From Neoechinorhynchus agilis (lineage: Eukaryota > Acanthocephala): a stretch of DNA of 64,000 nt. The stretch's first letter is position 1. Each line of letters starts with the position of its first letter. Position numbers and translations under genes: made by a program. The notes beneath the pieces are model-generated. The model worked only from the letters and a program-made list of their open reading frames with translations, made no database searches and was not told the DNA's origin. The stretch covers positions 5,332,001-5,396,000 of the forward strand of contig CM121343.1 of assembly GCA_051530055.1 (NCBI GenBank), written 5' to 3'. This document shows, in pieces, positions 11,961 to 23,408 of the stretch.

Positions 11961-14882
11961 TTTGTCTTCGCTTTCAAAATACAACCTTGATATCTCTGCG
12001 TTTCGTTCTACTAAGCTCTCGACGTTTTTCGATATCCTTTTGATCGTATTTATGAGTTTCTTGATTTTTTCATTCTCTTGTTTTCCTTCCTTTTCGTCTG
12101 CTCTAATTTTCGCTTTAACCGAGTGCAAGAGATCTATGCATTTATGAATATCATTTGATCGATATTCATCTTCCTTCTCCATGTCAAGTTTCATCAGCTC
12201 AGCCTTGTGTTTGTTTTCATCTAAAACTCTCTTCAACGCTTCATTCCTCACTGTCGCTTGTTCAATGGCAAGCGTTAATCTGTCCACCTCTCCTTTGTTG
12301 TCTTGAATGCAACCTTTAGCACGATAAATATTTTCTTCAAGATTTCTAATCTCTCGATCCTGTTCATCGACCGCATTAGCCTCTGCAGCATTTCGTTCGT
12401 TCAACTTCCTTTGAAGATTTTCGACATCATCTCTGGCTAACTCAAGTTCGCCTACAATCGGTTCCATTTCTGATTCAAGTACTTTAATTCTATGCCCTAA
12501 TATATCCTTTTGATTATCTAATTGAGCACAGTCTTTTTTTATATCGCATCTAATGTCGGTCGATTGACCCGAGCTTAAGAACCCTTGATACCTGTGGTAA
12601 AAATCCTTTATCCTTTCAGCATCATTGAAATAATTCGTCGTCAAATGACAAGTCTGCGCATTTAATCCACCAATCGCAGATAAATGAACGCTTATCTGAT
12701 TGTCATTACATTTGATTTCGTCCATGACTCCATTAAATGAATTGATCAACAAACACATTTTCTTATCCATCGCGCAATCCACAACGTGCTCATTGTTGAT
12801 TTCTTCTGTTAGTTGTTGATTCTGTTCGAGAAGCTTAGATTTGGTATGATTTGCTTTGTCCAGTCTAATGAATAAGTCATAAGTAGGATTCTGAGGATTC
12901 TTCGAATTTCGAATCTTGATTTGACCATCTAGAGTTTGAAGATCAAGTTCGGCCACTGTGAGTTCGTTCTTCGCACGTCTCAGTCGATAATCGGCATCTT
13001 CAACTCGTTCACGCAAACGAGTTATTTTCGTCGCCCATTCACTACGTTTACTCACGGCAACGCTAGTCTCCATTAATAATCTATCAGCGTTGTTTATCGT
13101 TTGAATTAGTTGATTGAGCCTTATTTTTTTCTGTTCTCTTAAATTCGTCATATGTTCAAATGAACACTTTTGTTCTGCAATGTTCACAAGGTCGATCCCT
13201 CGCTCCTTCTCAAACGCTTCGCAAATCAAAACGTCTAACCGATCTTCTGCTTCTTTTAGTTGATCCATAAATCCGTTCGTATCCATATGTCGTCGCTCAG
13301 CCATTATCAAATCCATTTTGGCTTCGTAGATATTTCTAATGCGGGTAAATGACTGGGAAATGTGGCCTGCGTTAAAAAATAGTCCCGGTTTATGCCTTAT
13401 TCCTTGCTTGTATTAATTTCCAATAGGCCTTTCGAGTAGCGCCTCCTCGGGAGGTATCTGACAATCCGGAGCTATTCTTACAAAACTCATTGCCATGCGA
13501 GTTTGAGAGTCTAACTGATTTCATTCGGTTCTCTGATCCAAAAATATCGATTAACTGTGTGCCCAAAAGGAAAAAGGCCGAGTAAAAGATGTTCTACAAA
13601 AACACTTAAACCCGCTTGCCAGAAGACATAACAAAATTCAACACTAATCCCAAGGTATAAAAGATGGCAGAGTTTGTACATTTCGTAATTTTGTCGAAGC
13701 GGTCCAGTGGACTTCGGTTTGAGGGTCAAAAGGATTCAAAATCCACCGTCGCCTTTGACTCACAACAAAAGGAAACGAAATACCGTTCTGCAGGGAAGAG
13801 GAAACTCACTGATGAGTCTAGGATCCTCGGGAGGAGGTATCTGAGAATCCGGAGCTATTCTTTTTTTGAAAGTCTAACAGATTTCATTCTGTTCCCCTAT
13901 GTAAAATATCGGTTGGATGTGTTTATCGACAGAGAAAATCCTTTGGGATAATCGAATTAGAATTTTGGTGCCTACCTTTTAACAACCTGAAAAAGTCCTA
14001 CGAGACAGACGAAATATTGTGTAAATGAGAAATAATCTCTATTTTCTCAATCAGCAAAAAGCCAGACTTAAAGATAACACAAAGATTTGTGTATTTTAAG
14101 CACGACGAATAAAACATTCGAAGAGCTTAAAAGGCCACGTATAAACATTTTGCGACTTTAAAAGCAACTCAAAATAATCTGGGCTCGTTCAAATTAAAGA
14201 ATAGGCGGACACATTTCCCGTCCGTAGTTGCGTCGATTTTCCTTTCGAGTAAATTCTGTAAATCCGACTGAGACATCGCTCGTTCTTCGGGAATATCATC
14301 ATGTAGTTCAGCTTTAAGCAATAGAATTGCTGCTGATTGAAAAGGAACCGTTGAATAAATATGGGCCAGTTCAGCCAGCCAATAGAGAGCATAAAGAAGA
14401 GACGGCCAACTGTGAGTAGCAGACACTGAAGTGAGATAACTCTTATTGATTTTCAGTTGATATCCAAGAATGGTCATCACTTTGACTAAAACATCGGCAT
14501 TCATTTTCATTTGATCATTAGGCGCCTTGCCACTTCCGAACAATGCAGTCAATATTCGACTATCGATTTTAGAAATAAAGAATTGACATACTCCAAAATA
14601 CATTCGACTGCCGAGAGGTTTGGACAGAATCTGGGGCGAAACATTTTCCGGGTAACCGAGATTATTTAGAATGTTATTTACAATATTAATCATATGACGG
14701 AGTTCGGATTTATTCAAAGGCTTGACGGCCAATTCTTGCATTTGCTGAGTACTCATTGGATAGTTGAAAAAACCTTCCGACAAGTTCATTGGAATTGGTT
14801 GAAGCTTAACGGAAGATAAGTTCTTTTGAATGGTTTGCCGTGGGTATAACGTTCTCCTTTTCTTTGGCGTTCGCATCGTCAT
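11952..14882 (-). CDS. NDC80: Kinetochore protein Ndc80/HEC1
   Basis: The N-terminal exon (14882 to about 14213) begins MTMRTPKKRR, a short basic tail, followed by the calponin-homology head: LGYQLKINKSYLTS and THSWPSLLYALYWLAELAHIY match the invariant Ndc80 stretch (G-Y-P...T-W-P...A-L-x-W-L). The second large exon (13335-11952) encodes about 460 residues of nearly unbroken heptad coiled coil, rich in Glu, Lys and Leu, ending at a stop embedded in poly(A) signals. Total length, near 690 residues, fits the family (about 640). Ndc80 binds microtubules at the outer kinetochore, as a complex with Nuf2, Spc24 and Spc25. The intron between (about 13336-14212) holds two SINE pieces. Its donor is not certain, because the obvious sites do not keep frame with the acceptor at 13336, so a small extra exon is possible. 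Confidence 0.85.
13430..13560 (+). mobile_element. SINE tail fragment (copy a)
   Basis: It carries the family core CTCCTCGGGAGGTATCTG followed by AATCCGGAGCTATTC. A further 60 bases (GTCTAACTGATTTCATTC...) closely match the tail of copy b at 13860-13925. It lies in the Ndc80 intron and has no tRNA-like head. Confidence 0.55.
13650..13925 (+). mobile_element. tRNA-derived SINE (copy b)
   Basis: The body (CCACCGTCGCC...GACTCACAACAAAAGG) and the core (TCCTCGGGAGG...TCTGAGAATCCGGAG) align with the copy at 20.25-20.56 kb on the other strand. The head (GTTTGTACATTTCG...GTGGACTT) aligns too, but its B-box is worn (GGATTCAAAATCC). It lies in the Ndc80 intron, in the opposite orientation to the gene. 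Confidence 0.55.
13985..14060 (-). repeat. Partial copy of a foldback family
   Basis: On the minus strand it contains CAATATTTCGTCTGTCTCG followed by TAGGACTTTTTCAGG, matching one arm of the hairpin at 16.2-16.35 kb and the half copy at 52.2 kb. Confidence 0.5.
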
Positions 14883-16045
14883 CTGAAATCAATTGGATAA
14901 AGATCAGATCGTGATTGGATAAAGGCTAACAAAGCCGTTAAAGCTACTCAGCGAAGAATCGATATTAGCGAAAATAGTTAAAAAAAGACTTAATTATTTC
15001 CAGTCGTAAAAGGAATCAACCTTGAAATGCTTCGTCCAGAAATGTTTCTTCTAAATAATTCAAAATCCATTTTGACAAGCATCCGACCAACTTAAGATCT
15101 TTCGTCCGCTTTTAAAGGTAAGAATCTTGTTATTCCATAGTTTAAATTGAACTAAAAACAATCTCAACAAAATGATTCGAAAACAAAGATCACCGCAGAT
15201 TTCTGAGAAAAAAATTAGCGCAATTATCAAATAAAAATGTAATAAAAAGCTTAAATGGATTAACTTCTGCGAAACTGATTTTAGAAAAAAGGAGGATCTT
15301 CTGAGAGAACTTCGCTTCCTCGGAGTTTTCACTCCTCGTATCTTGAAGGAATTTCTTCTAATTCTCGTAATATTTATGATTTGAAGAAAATTGGACATGA
15401 CCGCGCGATTAATTTCGTCACCAAAAATCGGTCTGCCAGATCAGAAACACCGAACTTTGCTGACGTCAATCATTCCTATTTTGTTGTTCTTTATAATTCG
15501 TACAACTCCGAGCTGTAACACTGAATTTAACTGACACTTAAATGCAAATAAATTGATTATTGATCTTCCTTTTTCCGATACAAGGCAATGACAAAATAAC
15601 GTTTGCATTTAAATCGTATAACCGATTAATTCGGATTCGAGATATCTTTGGAATTTAGAGTCCTAAATTTCAAAGCAATTACATTGAAAGCAATAACGAA
15701 TCACTACCATTAGATATCATTGGAGAAATGCTACCAAGAAAAACGATTCCTCCTGAAACTCCATCGCGACAACCAGTGCCATTGGACGATACTTTCGCTG
15801 TGTCACCAGGCGCGGGTTTAAAAAGTTCGCCAGCAAAAAAAAGAACCGAACCATGCACTTTCCTACTTTTCACAACCAAAGAACGCGCTGGAATCGCAAT
15901 CAGAACACAAAATATACACAAATCGATGAATGGTGATTAAGATTTTTGAACGCTAGAACGTAACATTTACTAAGGTCTACAAATCTTCTTCTGCCATGTG
16001 AAAATGTATCGTGAAATGAACTCTGAATCATCAAGAGAAAATCCT
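14883..16045. other. Ndc80 upstream region, no gene seen
   Basis: AT-rich. Frames at 15060-15398 (-) and 15679-15940 (both strands) were examined; none resembles a known family. The part next to 14883 presumably holds the Ndc80 promoter. Confidence 0.4.
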
Positions 16046-16049
16046 ATGG

Positions 16050-16200
16050 GATGATAGAATTGAAGATGTGGCGATCGTTTCCCCCTCCACGTAGAAAATA
16101 TTATATTGCAGATATTTCGAAAGGGAAAGCCTCGCCTCTTCAAGCAATGACCGAGGCTTCCACTTCACATCTTCAATAAAATATTTTCTTTGGAATACGG
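16050..16200. repeat. Degenerate inverted repeat
   Basis: ATTGAAGATGTGG at the left is inverted as CCACTTCACATCTTCAAT at the right, with further pairing of TAGAAAATATT and AATATTTTCT in the arms. It looks like a worn foldback element next to the one at 16203. Confidence 0.4.
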
Positions 16201-16202
16201 TT

Positions 16203-16348
16203 TTTTTGGGTGATAGGAAAAATAAAGATTGATTTGTCAATATTTCGTCCGTTTCGTCGGACTTCTTAGGGGCAAGCAACCTGAAAAAGTCGGACGGGAC
16301 GGATTTTGGAAATTAATAAATCAATCTCTATTTTTCTTATCACCAAAA
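16203..16348. repeat. Foldback (MITE-like) hairpin with CGTCCGTTTCGTCGGAC core
   Basis: The left arm runs TGATAGGAAAAATAAAGATT then AATATTTCGTCCGTTTCG; the right arm is its inverse (GACGGATTTTGG, AATCTCTATTTTTCTTATCA). The total is near 146 bp. Half copies of the same family occur near 13985-14060 and 52186-52270. Confidence 0.65.
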
Positions 16349-17864
16349 ATACATATATAAGAGCAATTAATTGTTCTGGTGCAACTTTACTCTTCCTCGA
16401 TATTGATTGATTTATTGTAAATTTTCGACCGAATGCGGTCCTCTTCAGATATCTACAATATGGGCTTAAGTTATTAATTGGTGCTTGCATGAAAGGAACT
16501 CAGGTACCCGGGGTCGTGAAGCCCGAAAATGATCTCACACTTCCTTCAGGGAAGTTAAGAGAAAAGTGGCCAAAACTATTCTCTAATTTTATTCCCCCCC
16601 CCAATACAATCCAAAAAATATAAGAACAACTTTACAATCTCTTGAAATGTAAAATATTGTACAAATCTGGATACTTTAATTGTATGTTGAAGTTACTTTT
16701 AGATCTTTTAGCCATTAATACCAGGGTGGCTCTGTTAGAAAAATGGAATTTAGACGAACTCACCATGGAGAATATCCGGCCGATATGGAGCAAACTAATT
16801 GTTGCAATCATGTTGTGCGTTGTAGGACATCAGGATTAAAATAGAAAAGATTGCCACAGTTTGCCGATACATCCTTGTGTTACATTCTCCCTTCTAAATT
16901 ATCGGTAGTGTGATTACAATAAGTTGCATTGAACAAGCGTCAATCGTCTTGAAGAACGGAATCCAAAAGGCACGGATGTAGCCAAATTGTCTTGCGGAAT
17001 TTATCCAAAGGCGAACGGAGTTGAATCAGCGTTCATCGTTGCATGATCCAGAATACCAATGAATTAAGAAGTTTATCGCTCAGTCGTTACCGGCATTCTC
17101 GCTAGTGCGATTGGAATGATGGGATTTATTCACGAGTAAAAAGCCGTTATGCAATGAGTACGGAACCACTTTGTCTATTTAGATGCTAATCAACGACGAA
17201 CAGTTAAAAAATAACTTTTTGTTGATTTATCGCCAACATGGTCAAATGATGGCTCAGGATTGACTGTTCCCAACGAAGAAATCGCAGAAATTCAAACCGT
17301 TTTGGATTGATTTCTCAAATGTCTAGCATCTCTGATTTTAAAATTGAGCGCTAAGATCTCCAATTCTTAGTAAGTCGAACTTTTAGTCGTCGCCTTAGAG
17401 CTTAGCTAACTTGTGCTGATATTTAACGTGTAAGCGTTGTTACGGATCCACTATAAAAAAGGTCAATAAATACGGCTTTCATGAATCTCCTATAATTTAC
17501 ACTTTAAATTAACGAGACTTTCTTACTAAGCAACTGCGATGAATTCCCGTTTATCTCGCAAAGGTCGTAAACTGTACGGATGCTCAATTGTACTCAGGTT
17601 TGCAGCATCATGTCCATTAGAACTAAGTTCGAATTGCCGAATGTTTATTTTCTGTATCGAGATCGAGTGTGTTTTTGCGATTTGCTTAAGGCAACAAATT
17701 CTATTGATGTGTCCGACCAAGAGCTGTAAACATAACCATCAACCCATTATTGTGTTCACTGAGCGATATAAAATTGCTGAGTCAACCAGGAGGTGTCGCC
17801 TTGCGTTCGCCCTCAAACTGGGCGTCTTATTTCTGTAATCGATCACCTAATTTTTCTATATTCT
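16349..17864. other. Intergenic, no gene seen
   Basis: It contains a C-run near 16595 and short unassigned frames (16642-16839, 17526-17838). Nothing shows family resemblance; it is possibly old repeat sequence. Confidence 0.4.
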
Positions 17865-18310
17865 TCTCTAGTTTGTGTTGTTGACAGAAGAGCAATTTGT
17901 TATTTGGTTTCGTGATGTACTGGAAGCGATACAATCGTAGAGGTTTGATTTCGTCTAGGAAAATATTAAAAAGAAGTGGTGACAACACAGCACTTTGAAG
18001 TACGCCTTTAGTGAGGGGTAGGCTGATCGAGTGGGTCGATTGGCAGTAAATGTATTGTTTGCAATTGTGAAGATAAGAGGCGAGCCAACGTGTCTGTCAC
18101 AAGTTGAGACCGAAATCCGGAGAAGAAGTGAATGGTCCACGGAGTCGAAAGCTTTCGACAAATCCAGTTGAATGAGACGGGTGACGTGGGAGGAATTATT
18201 GTCCAGGTTGCGTAGGAGCGTGTCATAAATTTGGGCAAAGAAATATAAAGATTATTTTCCCGAGTCTTTTTTACACAAGAAGAGTTTATATACATTCCAG
18301 CAGCCACTCT
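17865..18310 (-). mobile_element. LINE reverse-transcriptase fragment
   Basis: The minus strand encodes LIQLDLSKAFDSVDHSLLL (RT block with the first catalytic Asp region) and, in another frame, LTKGVLQSAVLSPLLFNIF (the GxxQG...LSPLLF block with Gly changed to Ser). The motifs match Jockey/CR1-like LINEs and the copy at 33.6-34.6 kb. At least one frame change separates the blocks, so it is a dead fragment. Confidence 0.7.
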
Positions 18311-18440
18311 GAGTCACTCAGCTACTATCGTTGAAAGGACGGATGCAGCGTTCCCCTTGCAAAGCCGGACTTATGTTTGGCCGAAGAAATTATCCTGTCT
18401 TCGGATCGTCAGTGATTTGTCTGTGTCTTTTAGACATTTG
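18310..18440 (+). repeat. Repeat shared with 26.1-26.2 kb
   Basis: GTTGAAAGGACGGATGCAGC and the following 60-70 bases align with the opposite strand near 26105-26220 (GGTCGAAGGGACGGATGCAG...). It adjoins the LINE fragment at 17.9-18.3 kb, so it may be LINE flank or another dispersed repeat. Confidence 0.45.
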
Positions 18441-19463
18441 TTTGACCAGGTTCTGCGTCGCTGTGCCGGGCGACCCGAGCGTCGCAACGCCAAAGAAAAC
18501 GAAATAATGATTTCGACCCAGGTCCCATTGTTTTGTCTTTTTGCGATCCTCTTTCTAGCAACGCATTAGCTTTTGGGGGGCACTTTTGTGACCGGAGGAG
18601 GATAATTCTTTTGTTATTTCAATTTGGTTACCTCCTTCCTTATCTCGAGGATCAGAGATCAGCAATTTATCGAATCAGGAGTGGGGGTAACACAGGGAAT
18701 GGTATTAGACAAGGGACTATGGAGTCCAATGGATGATGTGCAGTGTAAAAAACTTTAATGAGTGAATATGTGTACGAATCTTTAAATAAATAAATAAAAT
18801 ACTTAGACGAATACAGCAGCCACATTAAAAGAAGCGTTTTTGCCGCTGTGCGTGCAAGGCTTAGAATTAAATCCTAGTTTAAAAGGGTCCACTTCCTTAA
18901 TACCAATTACATAATCACTTTATCCGCCACAAACAATTCTTACAAGCACGTGAATTTTATACCTATGAAAGGTACCTTCCATTGCAGCTTAGATGTTAAA
19001 AAAACAAGACTAATCCACGGGCGGTGTGTAAAAGGCGATGGATGCAAGGAAATGATGGAGAGCATCCTTCTAAAATAGTGTTTTCCTTTTGGGAGATAAA
19101 TGAAGTTTAGAATAAAAGTCATCGTTTAAGTGGAGAAAAGTAGCGTATGAACTAAGAAATGATTTATGCAAAAATGGTGTAAAAAATTATTTTAAATAAA
19201 ATGTTCCTTTCGTAAATTCATGCAGAATCCGTTAGATTGTTCCAACCTAGACGACTAATTGCAACGGTAAGAGTAATTCAATCACTGAAACACGTTATCA
19301 AGGAAGCTGATTCCTAAGAAATTCTCAGGCGTCATATGCTTTCTTAAAGACGAAAATTGGTTGTGAGGCTCGGTTTTCGTTTAATCTTAAAGGGAGTTCT
19401 GAAGATGAAACCCGAGGAATTATAGTGTTTTTAAATTTACTCTATTGCAAAGAATAAAAACCA
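18441..19463. other. Intergenic, no gene seen
   Basis: Low-complexity AAATAAATAAATAAAA lies near 18785. Frames are short and unrecognised. Downstream exons of the membrane-anchor frame at 19464 would lie here if it is real, but none could be identified. Confidence 0.35.
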
Positions 19464-19724
19464 TTACCGAAATGGCGTTTTAAAGTCATCGAAAATGGGT
19501 TTATAAACCTGTGCTTCCATGGTTCTTAAGTCTCGGATATAAAAAGAGTTCTTCACAATACCACTGTTTTCTGATTGATAGTATCTAAAGTAAGAATTTA
19601 CGATAAGTGCTATCGCAAGTAAACAAAACATTCTTTTTAGAGCAATAAAGTACAATTGGACTCTAAATAGGGCTTTTCCTTGTAAAAAATATCGCAGATA
19701 ACGACAATCCTTAATTCGTATCAT
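19464..19724 (-). CDS. Possible first exon of a type II membrane protein
   Basis: An ATG-started frame of 86 residues has a basic N-terminus (MIRIKDCRYLRYF), a hydrophobic segment (MFCLLAIALIVNSYF, about residues 32-46) and a polar stretch. Near its end a plausible donor (TTTCG|GTAATG) appears. This is the shape of a signal-anchor exon, as in Golgi glycosyltransferases, but no catalytic exons could be found downstream. It may be a real gene start, an isolated relic, or a chance frame. Confidence 0.25.
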   Translation of the reverse strand: MIRIKDCRYLRYFLQGKALFRVQLYFIALKRMFCLLAIALIVNSYFRYYQSENSGIVKNSFYIRDLRTMEAQVYKPIFDDFKTPFR

Positions 19725-20254
19725 TATTTTTCCTGGTTAGAGGAGCGCAAATTGCAGATTTCACTATATCGACCTCTCTTCTTCACTATTCTACTTTGTC
19801 GTTAATTCAAAATCGTCTTCGTCTCGGCTATTCGATAAGTCTCGCAGTCCTTGATAATGGCGGGTTTCTCCCATGCGAACTGTCCAAGGAGGAGCGGTTC
19901 AAACAATGATAAAACCCTGATAAAGAACTACAATTCATCACTCTCGTGGAAAATTCTACTTCACCCTAAAGAGGATTTTCGAATGATCGATCGATGCTGT
20001 ATCCGTTGGGAAAAGAGCAATCACGATCAATACTCAAGTTGATTTTACACTGAATATCCCATATAAATGACCTGAAAATTGAATTATTCATGTATTTATA
20101 AGGCGGATAAGTCGAAGTAATCTATTCATTCAATCTGAAATTTCGGCACTATAAAAAATAGAGATTATTGATGCGGACGAGAAGTCCAAATTTCAAATAG
20201 CAGACATTTGAACGTTTTAAATGCAACTCACCTCCAGAAGTAGGGCGCATAAAA

Positions 20255-20560
20255 TTATATGAGTCTCGGCTAAGGCATAAAGCCACACAGATCTCTTACA
20301 TCAGAGAAGTGATTGAATCACTTAGACTTTGATGCATACGGTAGAGAGTTTGTACGCATCCCTCCGGATCCTCAGATACCTCCCGAGGAGGCGGAAGTTC
20401 GTCTCCTTTTGGTTGTGCGTCATTGGCGACTGTGGAATCGAACCCATCCGCCCTGAAGCAGGGATCGGGAGCATTAGTCCACATGACGACCTCAGCACAA
20501 CTGCGGAATGTACAAACATCGGCCAGTATTTATACCATCGATGTGAGTGTTTTTAATTCT
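20255..20560 (-). mobile_element. tRNA-derived SINE (copy c)
   Basis: On the minus strand the head reads like a class II (Ser-type) tRNA: GTGGACTAATG, a short variable arm, then the B-box GGGTTCGATTCC followed by ACAGTCGCC, an acceptor-stem-like end. The body (GACGCACAACCAAAAGGAG) and core (CTCCTCGGGAGGTATCTGAG) match copies a, b and d. The tail contains GTCTAAGTGATTCAATCAC, found again on the plus strand near 20650. The tRNA-Ser origin is inferred from the layout. Confidence 0.6.
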
Positions 20561-20599
20561 TATATGTTACTGGCAAGCCGAGTCTTTTTGATTCCGGTG

Positions 20600-20690
20600 A
20601 TTACATTTCGAGTCCTCGGCTATTGGCATAAGGCCACGGCATGAAGGAGTCTAAGTGATTCAATGACTTCTCTGGCATCATGCCAAAAAA
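20600..20690 (+). repeat. Partial SINE-tail repeat near copy c
   Basis: GAGTCCTCGGCTATTGGCAT near 20610 resembles GAGTCTCGGCTAAGGCAT near 20261 in the same orientation. GTCTAAGTGATTCAATGACT near 20650 resembles, inverted, the tail of copy c. This is a scrambled second copy. Confidence 0.4.
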
Positions 20691-21130
20691 GCCGGGAATC
20701 TAATAACCTGAATCAAAAGGCCCTGCTCGCCAGTACATTTCAGAATAAAATGCTTATAGCATGCGTTAGTTGAATTATCGTTGTATTGTGATTGGCTGTA
20801 GGATTATTGGTCGAGCGACTTTTTTCTCTCGCTAATTACGGTCAAATATCGGCGGCATAGTTCCCTAAAGCGACTTTACATAAAAGTTCGATTTGTTAAA
20901 TATCAAAGTAGGACGGGTGCACGATGAGTCATAGGAGAATACGTCACACAGAATTGTAAGTTCAGAACGGCGCCTTCTACGGAAGTAAGTACGATTGGAT
21001 GATCGTCCGCACTTTGCATTCGACTCACAATCACGTGCTTCTGGCGGGTGGCGCACATTCCAGGAGGGAAGGTTAGTTTGGTGGATTTTGGAATCACGGA
21101 TGAGGATGTGTTTGAATGTACAAGAGTCCG
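20691..21130. other. Intergenic 3' of the HELLS-like gene
   Basis: Short frames on both strands (20865-21097) without recognisable domains. Confidence 0.4.
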
Positions 21131-21132
21131 CG

Positions 21133-21138
21133 TTTATT
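21133..21138 (-). terminator. Poly(A) signal overlapping the HELLS-like stop codon
   Basis: The minus strand reads AGTAAATAAACG at the end of the gene; AATAAA overlaps the TAA stop. The Ndc80 gene has the same arrangement. Confidence 0.5.
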
Positions 21139-23408
21139 TACTAAAACGGCACAACGCCTTTCTCAGAAAGTCTTTGGAATCAGGATTGAACTTGACTACT
21201 TCACCTTCCGTGAAGTGGGTATCAATGCAATCAATTTGATCGTCAACAACGGCTCGTAGTTCTCGTCTGTCGCCATTTACTGAGGACAGTTCATATCCCT
21301 TCAGAGTCCCTCTCAGTGGTCCTATCACTTGTTTCCCCATGGATATTTTTTCCATCGCTAAGCGCGATACGAGCGTTTCATATGGTGATGGCGTAACCCT
21401 AAGGCGAAGGACCAATACTGTATTCGTTTGACCAATCCTATGACACCTATCCTGCGCCTGCTCATCAATCATTGGATTATAATCACTTTCAAAGATAATC
21501 ACTGTGTCCGCAGCCGTTATGTGACCACTGGTCATGGTAATCGATTTGTTGCAAACATTCCGCCGGACAATGCGGTCGTCCAAAAAAGGATTCCCCCCAA
21601 CGGGTTTGGTCTTTCCGAACAAGAGTTTGGAATCTGAAGATCACAATAGAAAAGAAGAATACTCGTTAGCTGTACAACACTGGAGGAGGCAACGTTTTCA
21701 TCTGTGCATCTTTTATTTCCCGGTAAACACTGAGGAGAGATACAAACGTACGGATCTCACTTTTTTTTTCATTCGTGGAAAATTTATGAAGCGAAACGGG
21801 TTTCCATGACCAGTGATTTTTTTAAATTTAAACCTAACCCGGCAGCCCTTGTGCTGAGAAGCATGACACCGGCTTCCCGTTTGTTGAATTTCTCTAATTG
21901 TTCTTCTCGTTTTGCGCAAGGCATTTTCCCATCAATTCGACAAACTTGAACTTTGAGGGTATTAACACAAAATCGCTCAATTATGTCCAGAGCATCCAGA
22001 AGTTGTCCGAAAATGAGAGTACGATGGTTTTCTTTAATCAATCGTGGAACTAAAAAGCTCAATGCATGGACTTTAATACCTGCATAGTTCTCATACATGC
22101 TGGGTGTGAACACCCGGACATATCGTCCACATAGCGATCCACAAGTCTGGGATGCACAGCCAATCTTCTGATAATGGACCAAATCCGGGTCAATCCCCAC
22201 CTCTCAATTACTTCAGGAGCCAAAAAATACTGCTGGAGCTTTTTCTGGTCTTTAGTCATTTCGAGCTCAATTGTTCTTACAACCTTAGGTGGGATATTGA
22301 GTCCTTCAATGTCAACCTTTAACCGACGAAGAATAAACGGTGACACCACTTTATGGATAGTGTTCACCATTTCAGGTATCCAATTATTTGCAACCGGCGC
22401 AGGAACCGAATGGAAAGGAGAAGATGGCTCATCTTGCAACATAGAGGTAGACGACCGCTCACTCCATTCGTCTTGATGGAACGACCGCTTTTTAGATTCT
22501 ACCAAACGTTTAGTAACCGCTTGAAAATTAGGATTGTTAGCGCTTTTGAACACCTGAGGCATCAGAAACTCAAGAAGTGTCCACAATTCCTCCAGCTTGT
22601 TCTGTAATGGCGTTCCGGACAAAATGAATCTGCTCCTCGTATTCAGCGTCTTTAAAACCGCCAAAAGTTTGGACTGGGAATTCTTAAGCCGATGACCTTC
22701 ATCGACAAATAATACCTTCCAATTAGATCTCTTAAAGAATGTCCTATCGCGGAGAATAATCTCATACGTAGTAAGCAATACCTGAATCTTCGGAATGCGG
22801 TTGCTCGTCCAACTCCGAGAAAACTTTGATTTGGACGCGGCACGCTCTTCCTTGGAACCCGTGACGGTGACCAGTCGAACGCCAGGAGCAAACGTGGCAA
22901 ACTCCTTGACCCAATGACCCAAAACTGAAAGCGGGCACAGTACCAAAAATGGTCCACGACTTTCTTTTGCCAGCACGTCACAGACGAACGCAACGGTCTG
23001 TACTGTTTTCCCAAGTCCCATCTCATCCGCCAATATTCCATTTATCTCATTTGCAAATAAGGTCCTATACCATTGAAGACCGAACTTCTGGTGGCTTCTT
23101 AGCCTTCCCCCCACGAAAAACGTCTTATATGCCGTACGCTTCTTCCGGTCGTTTTCACGGCAGGATTTTTTATATTGCTCTAATCGAAAAACCTGGCACT
23201 TGGCGTATTCCGCACATTTCTCGATTAATTTCTTAATCGACGGATCTATCGCATTTGACGTCACTGCCGCGATTTGGTCTTCAAGTTCTTCCGTAGAACC
23301 GGACTCTTCGTCACTTATAACATCGTAACACATTGCAGAAAACGGCATTGGTAGGTGGTGGTGGTGGTGGCGGGTTGATCGCGGCGGCGTCGTCGTGGTA
23401 ATGGTCAT
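21134..23408 (-). CDS. HELLS: SNF2-family chromatin remodeller, HELLS/LSH-like
   Basis: The start at 23408 gives an acidic, His-rich N-terminus, then the SNF2 ATPase. Visible are INGILADEMGLGKTVQ (Walker A, residues about 122-137), PFLVLCPLSVLGHWVKEF, VDEGHRLKNSQSKLL (motif II, 236-239), SGTPLQNKLEELW (motif III), FILRRLKVDIEGLNIPPK, IFGQLLDALDIIERF and, in the last exon (about 21528-21134), TAADTVIIFESDYNPMIDEQ and AQDRCHRIGQT (motif VI). The order and the DEGH box fit HELLS/LSH/DDM1 best, a remodeller that supports DNA methylation and heterochromatin; other SNF2 subfamilies are possible. Two oddities stand out. The frame shifts near 22095-22120, where a 14-nt GGGTGTTCACACCC palindrome lies. 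The intron at about 21528-21810 has 12-bp inverted ends and no canonical frame-keeping splice. Confidence 0.75.
21526..21815 (-). repeat. Intron bounded by a 12-bp inverted repeat
   Basis: CACTGGTCATGG at 21526-21537 is the exact inverse of CCATGACCAGTG at 21804-21815. Both presumed splice sites of the second HELLS-like intron fall inside these repeats. The inner sequence (about 270 bp) shows no further pairing and no long frame of its own. Confidence 0.55.

Noticed and set aside
13471-13960. Coding frames in the Ndc80 intron (13511-13729 and 13664-13951)
   Set aside because: They lie in SINE sequence and show no protein family resemblance.
21134-23408. RAD54 or INO80 identity for the SNF2 helicase
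   Set aside because: The DEGH box could fit RAD54, but the spacing and the motifs around GPFLVLCPLSVL and TAADTVIIFESDYNP fit HELLS/LSH better, and there is no INO80-type insertion. The subfamily is still not certain.
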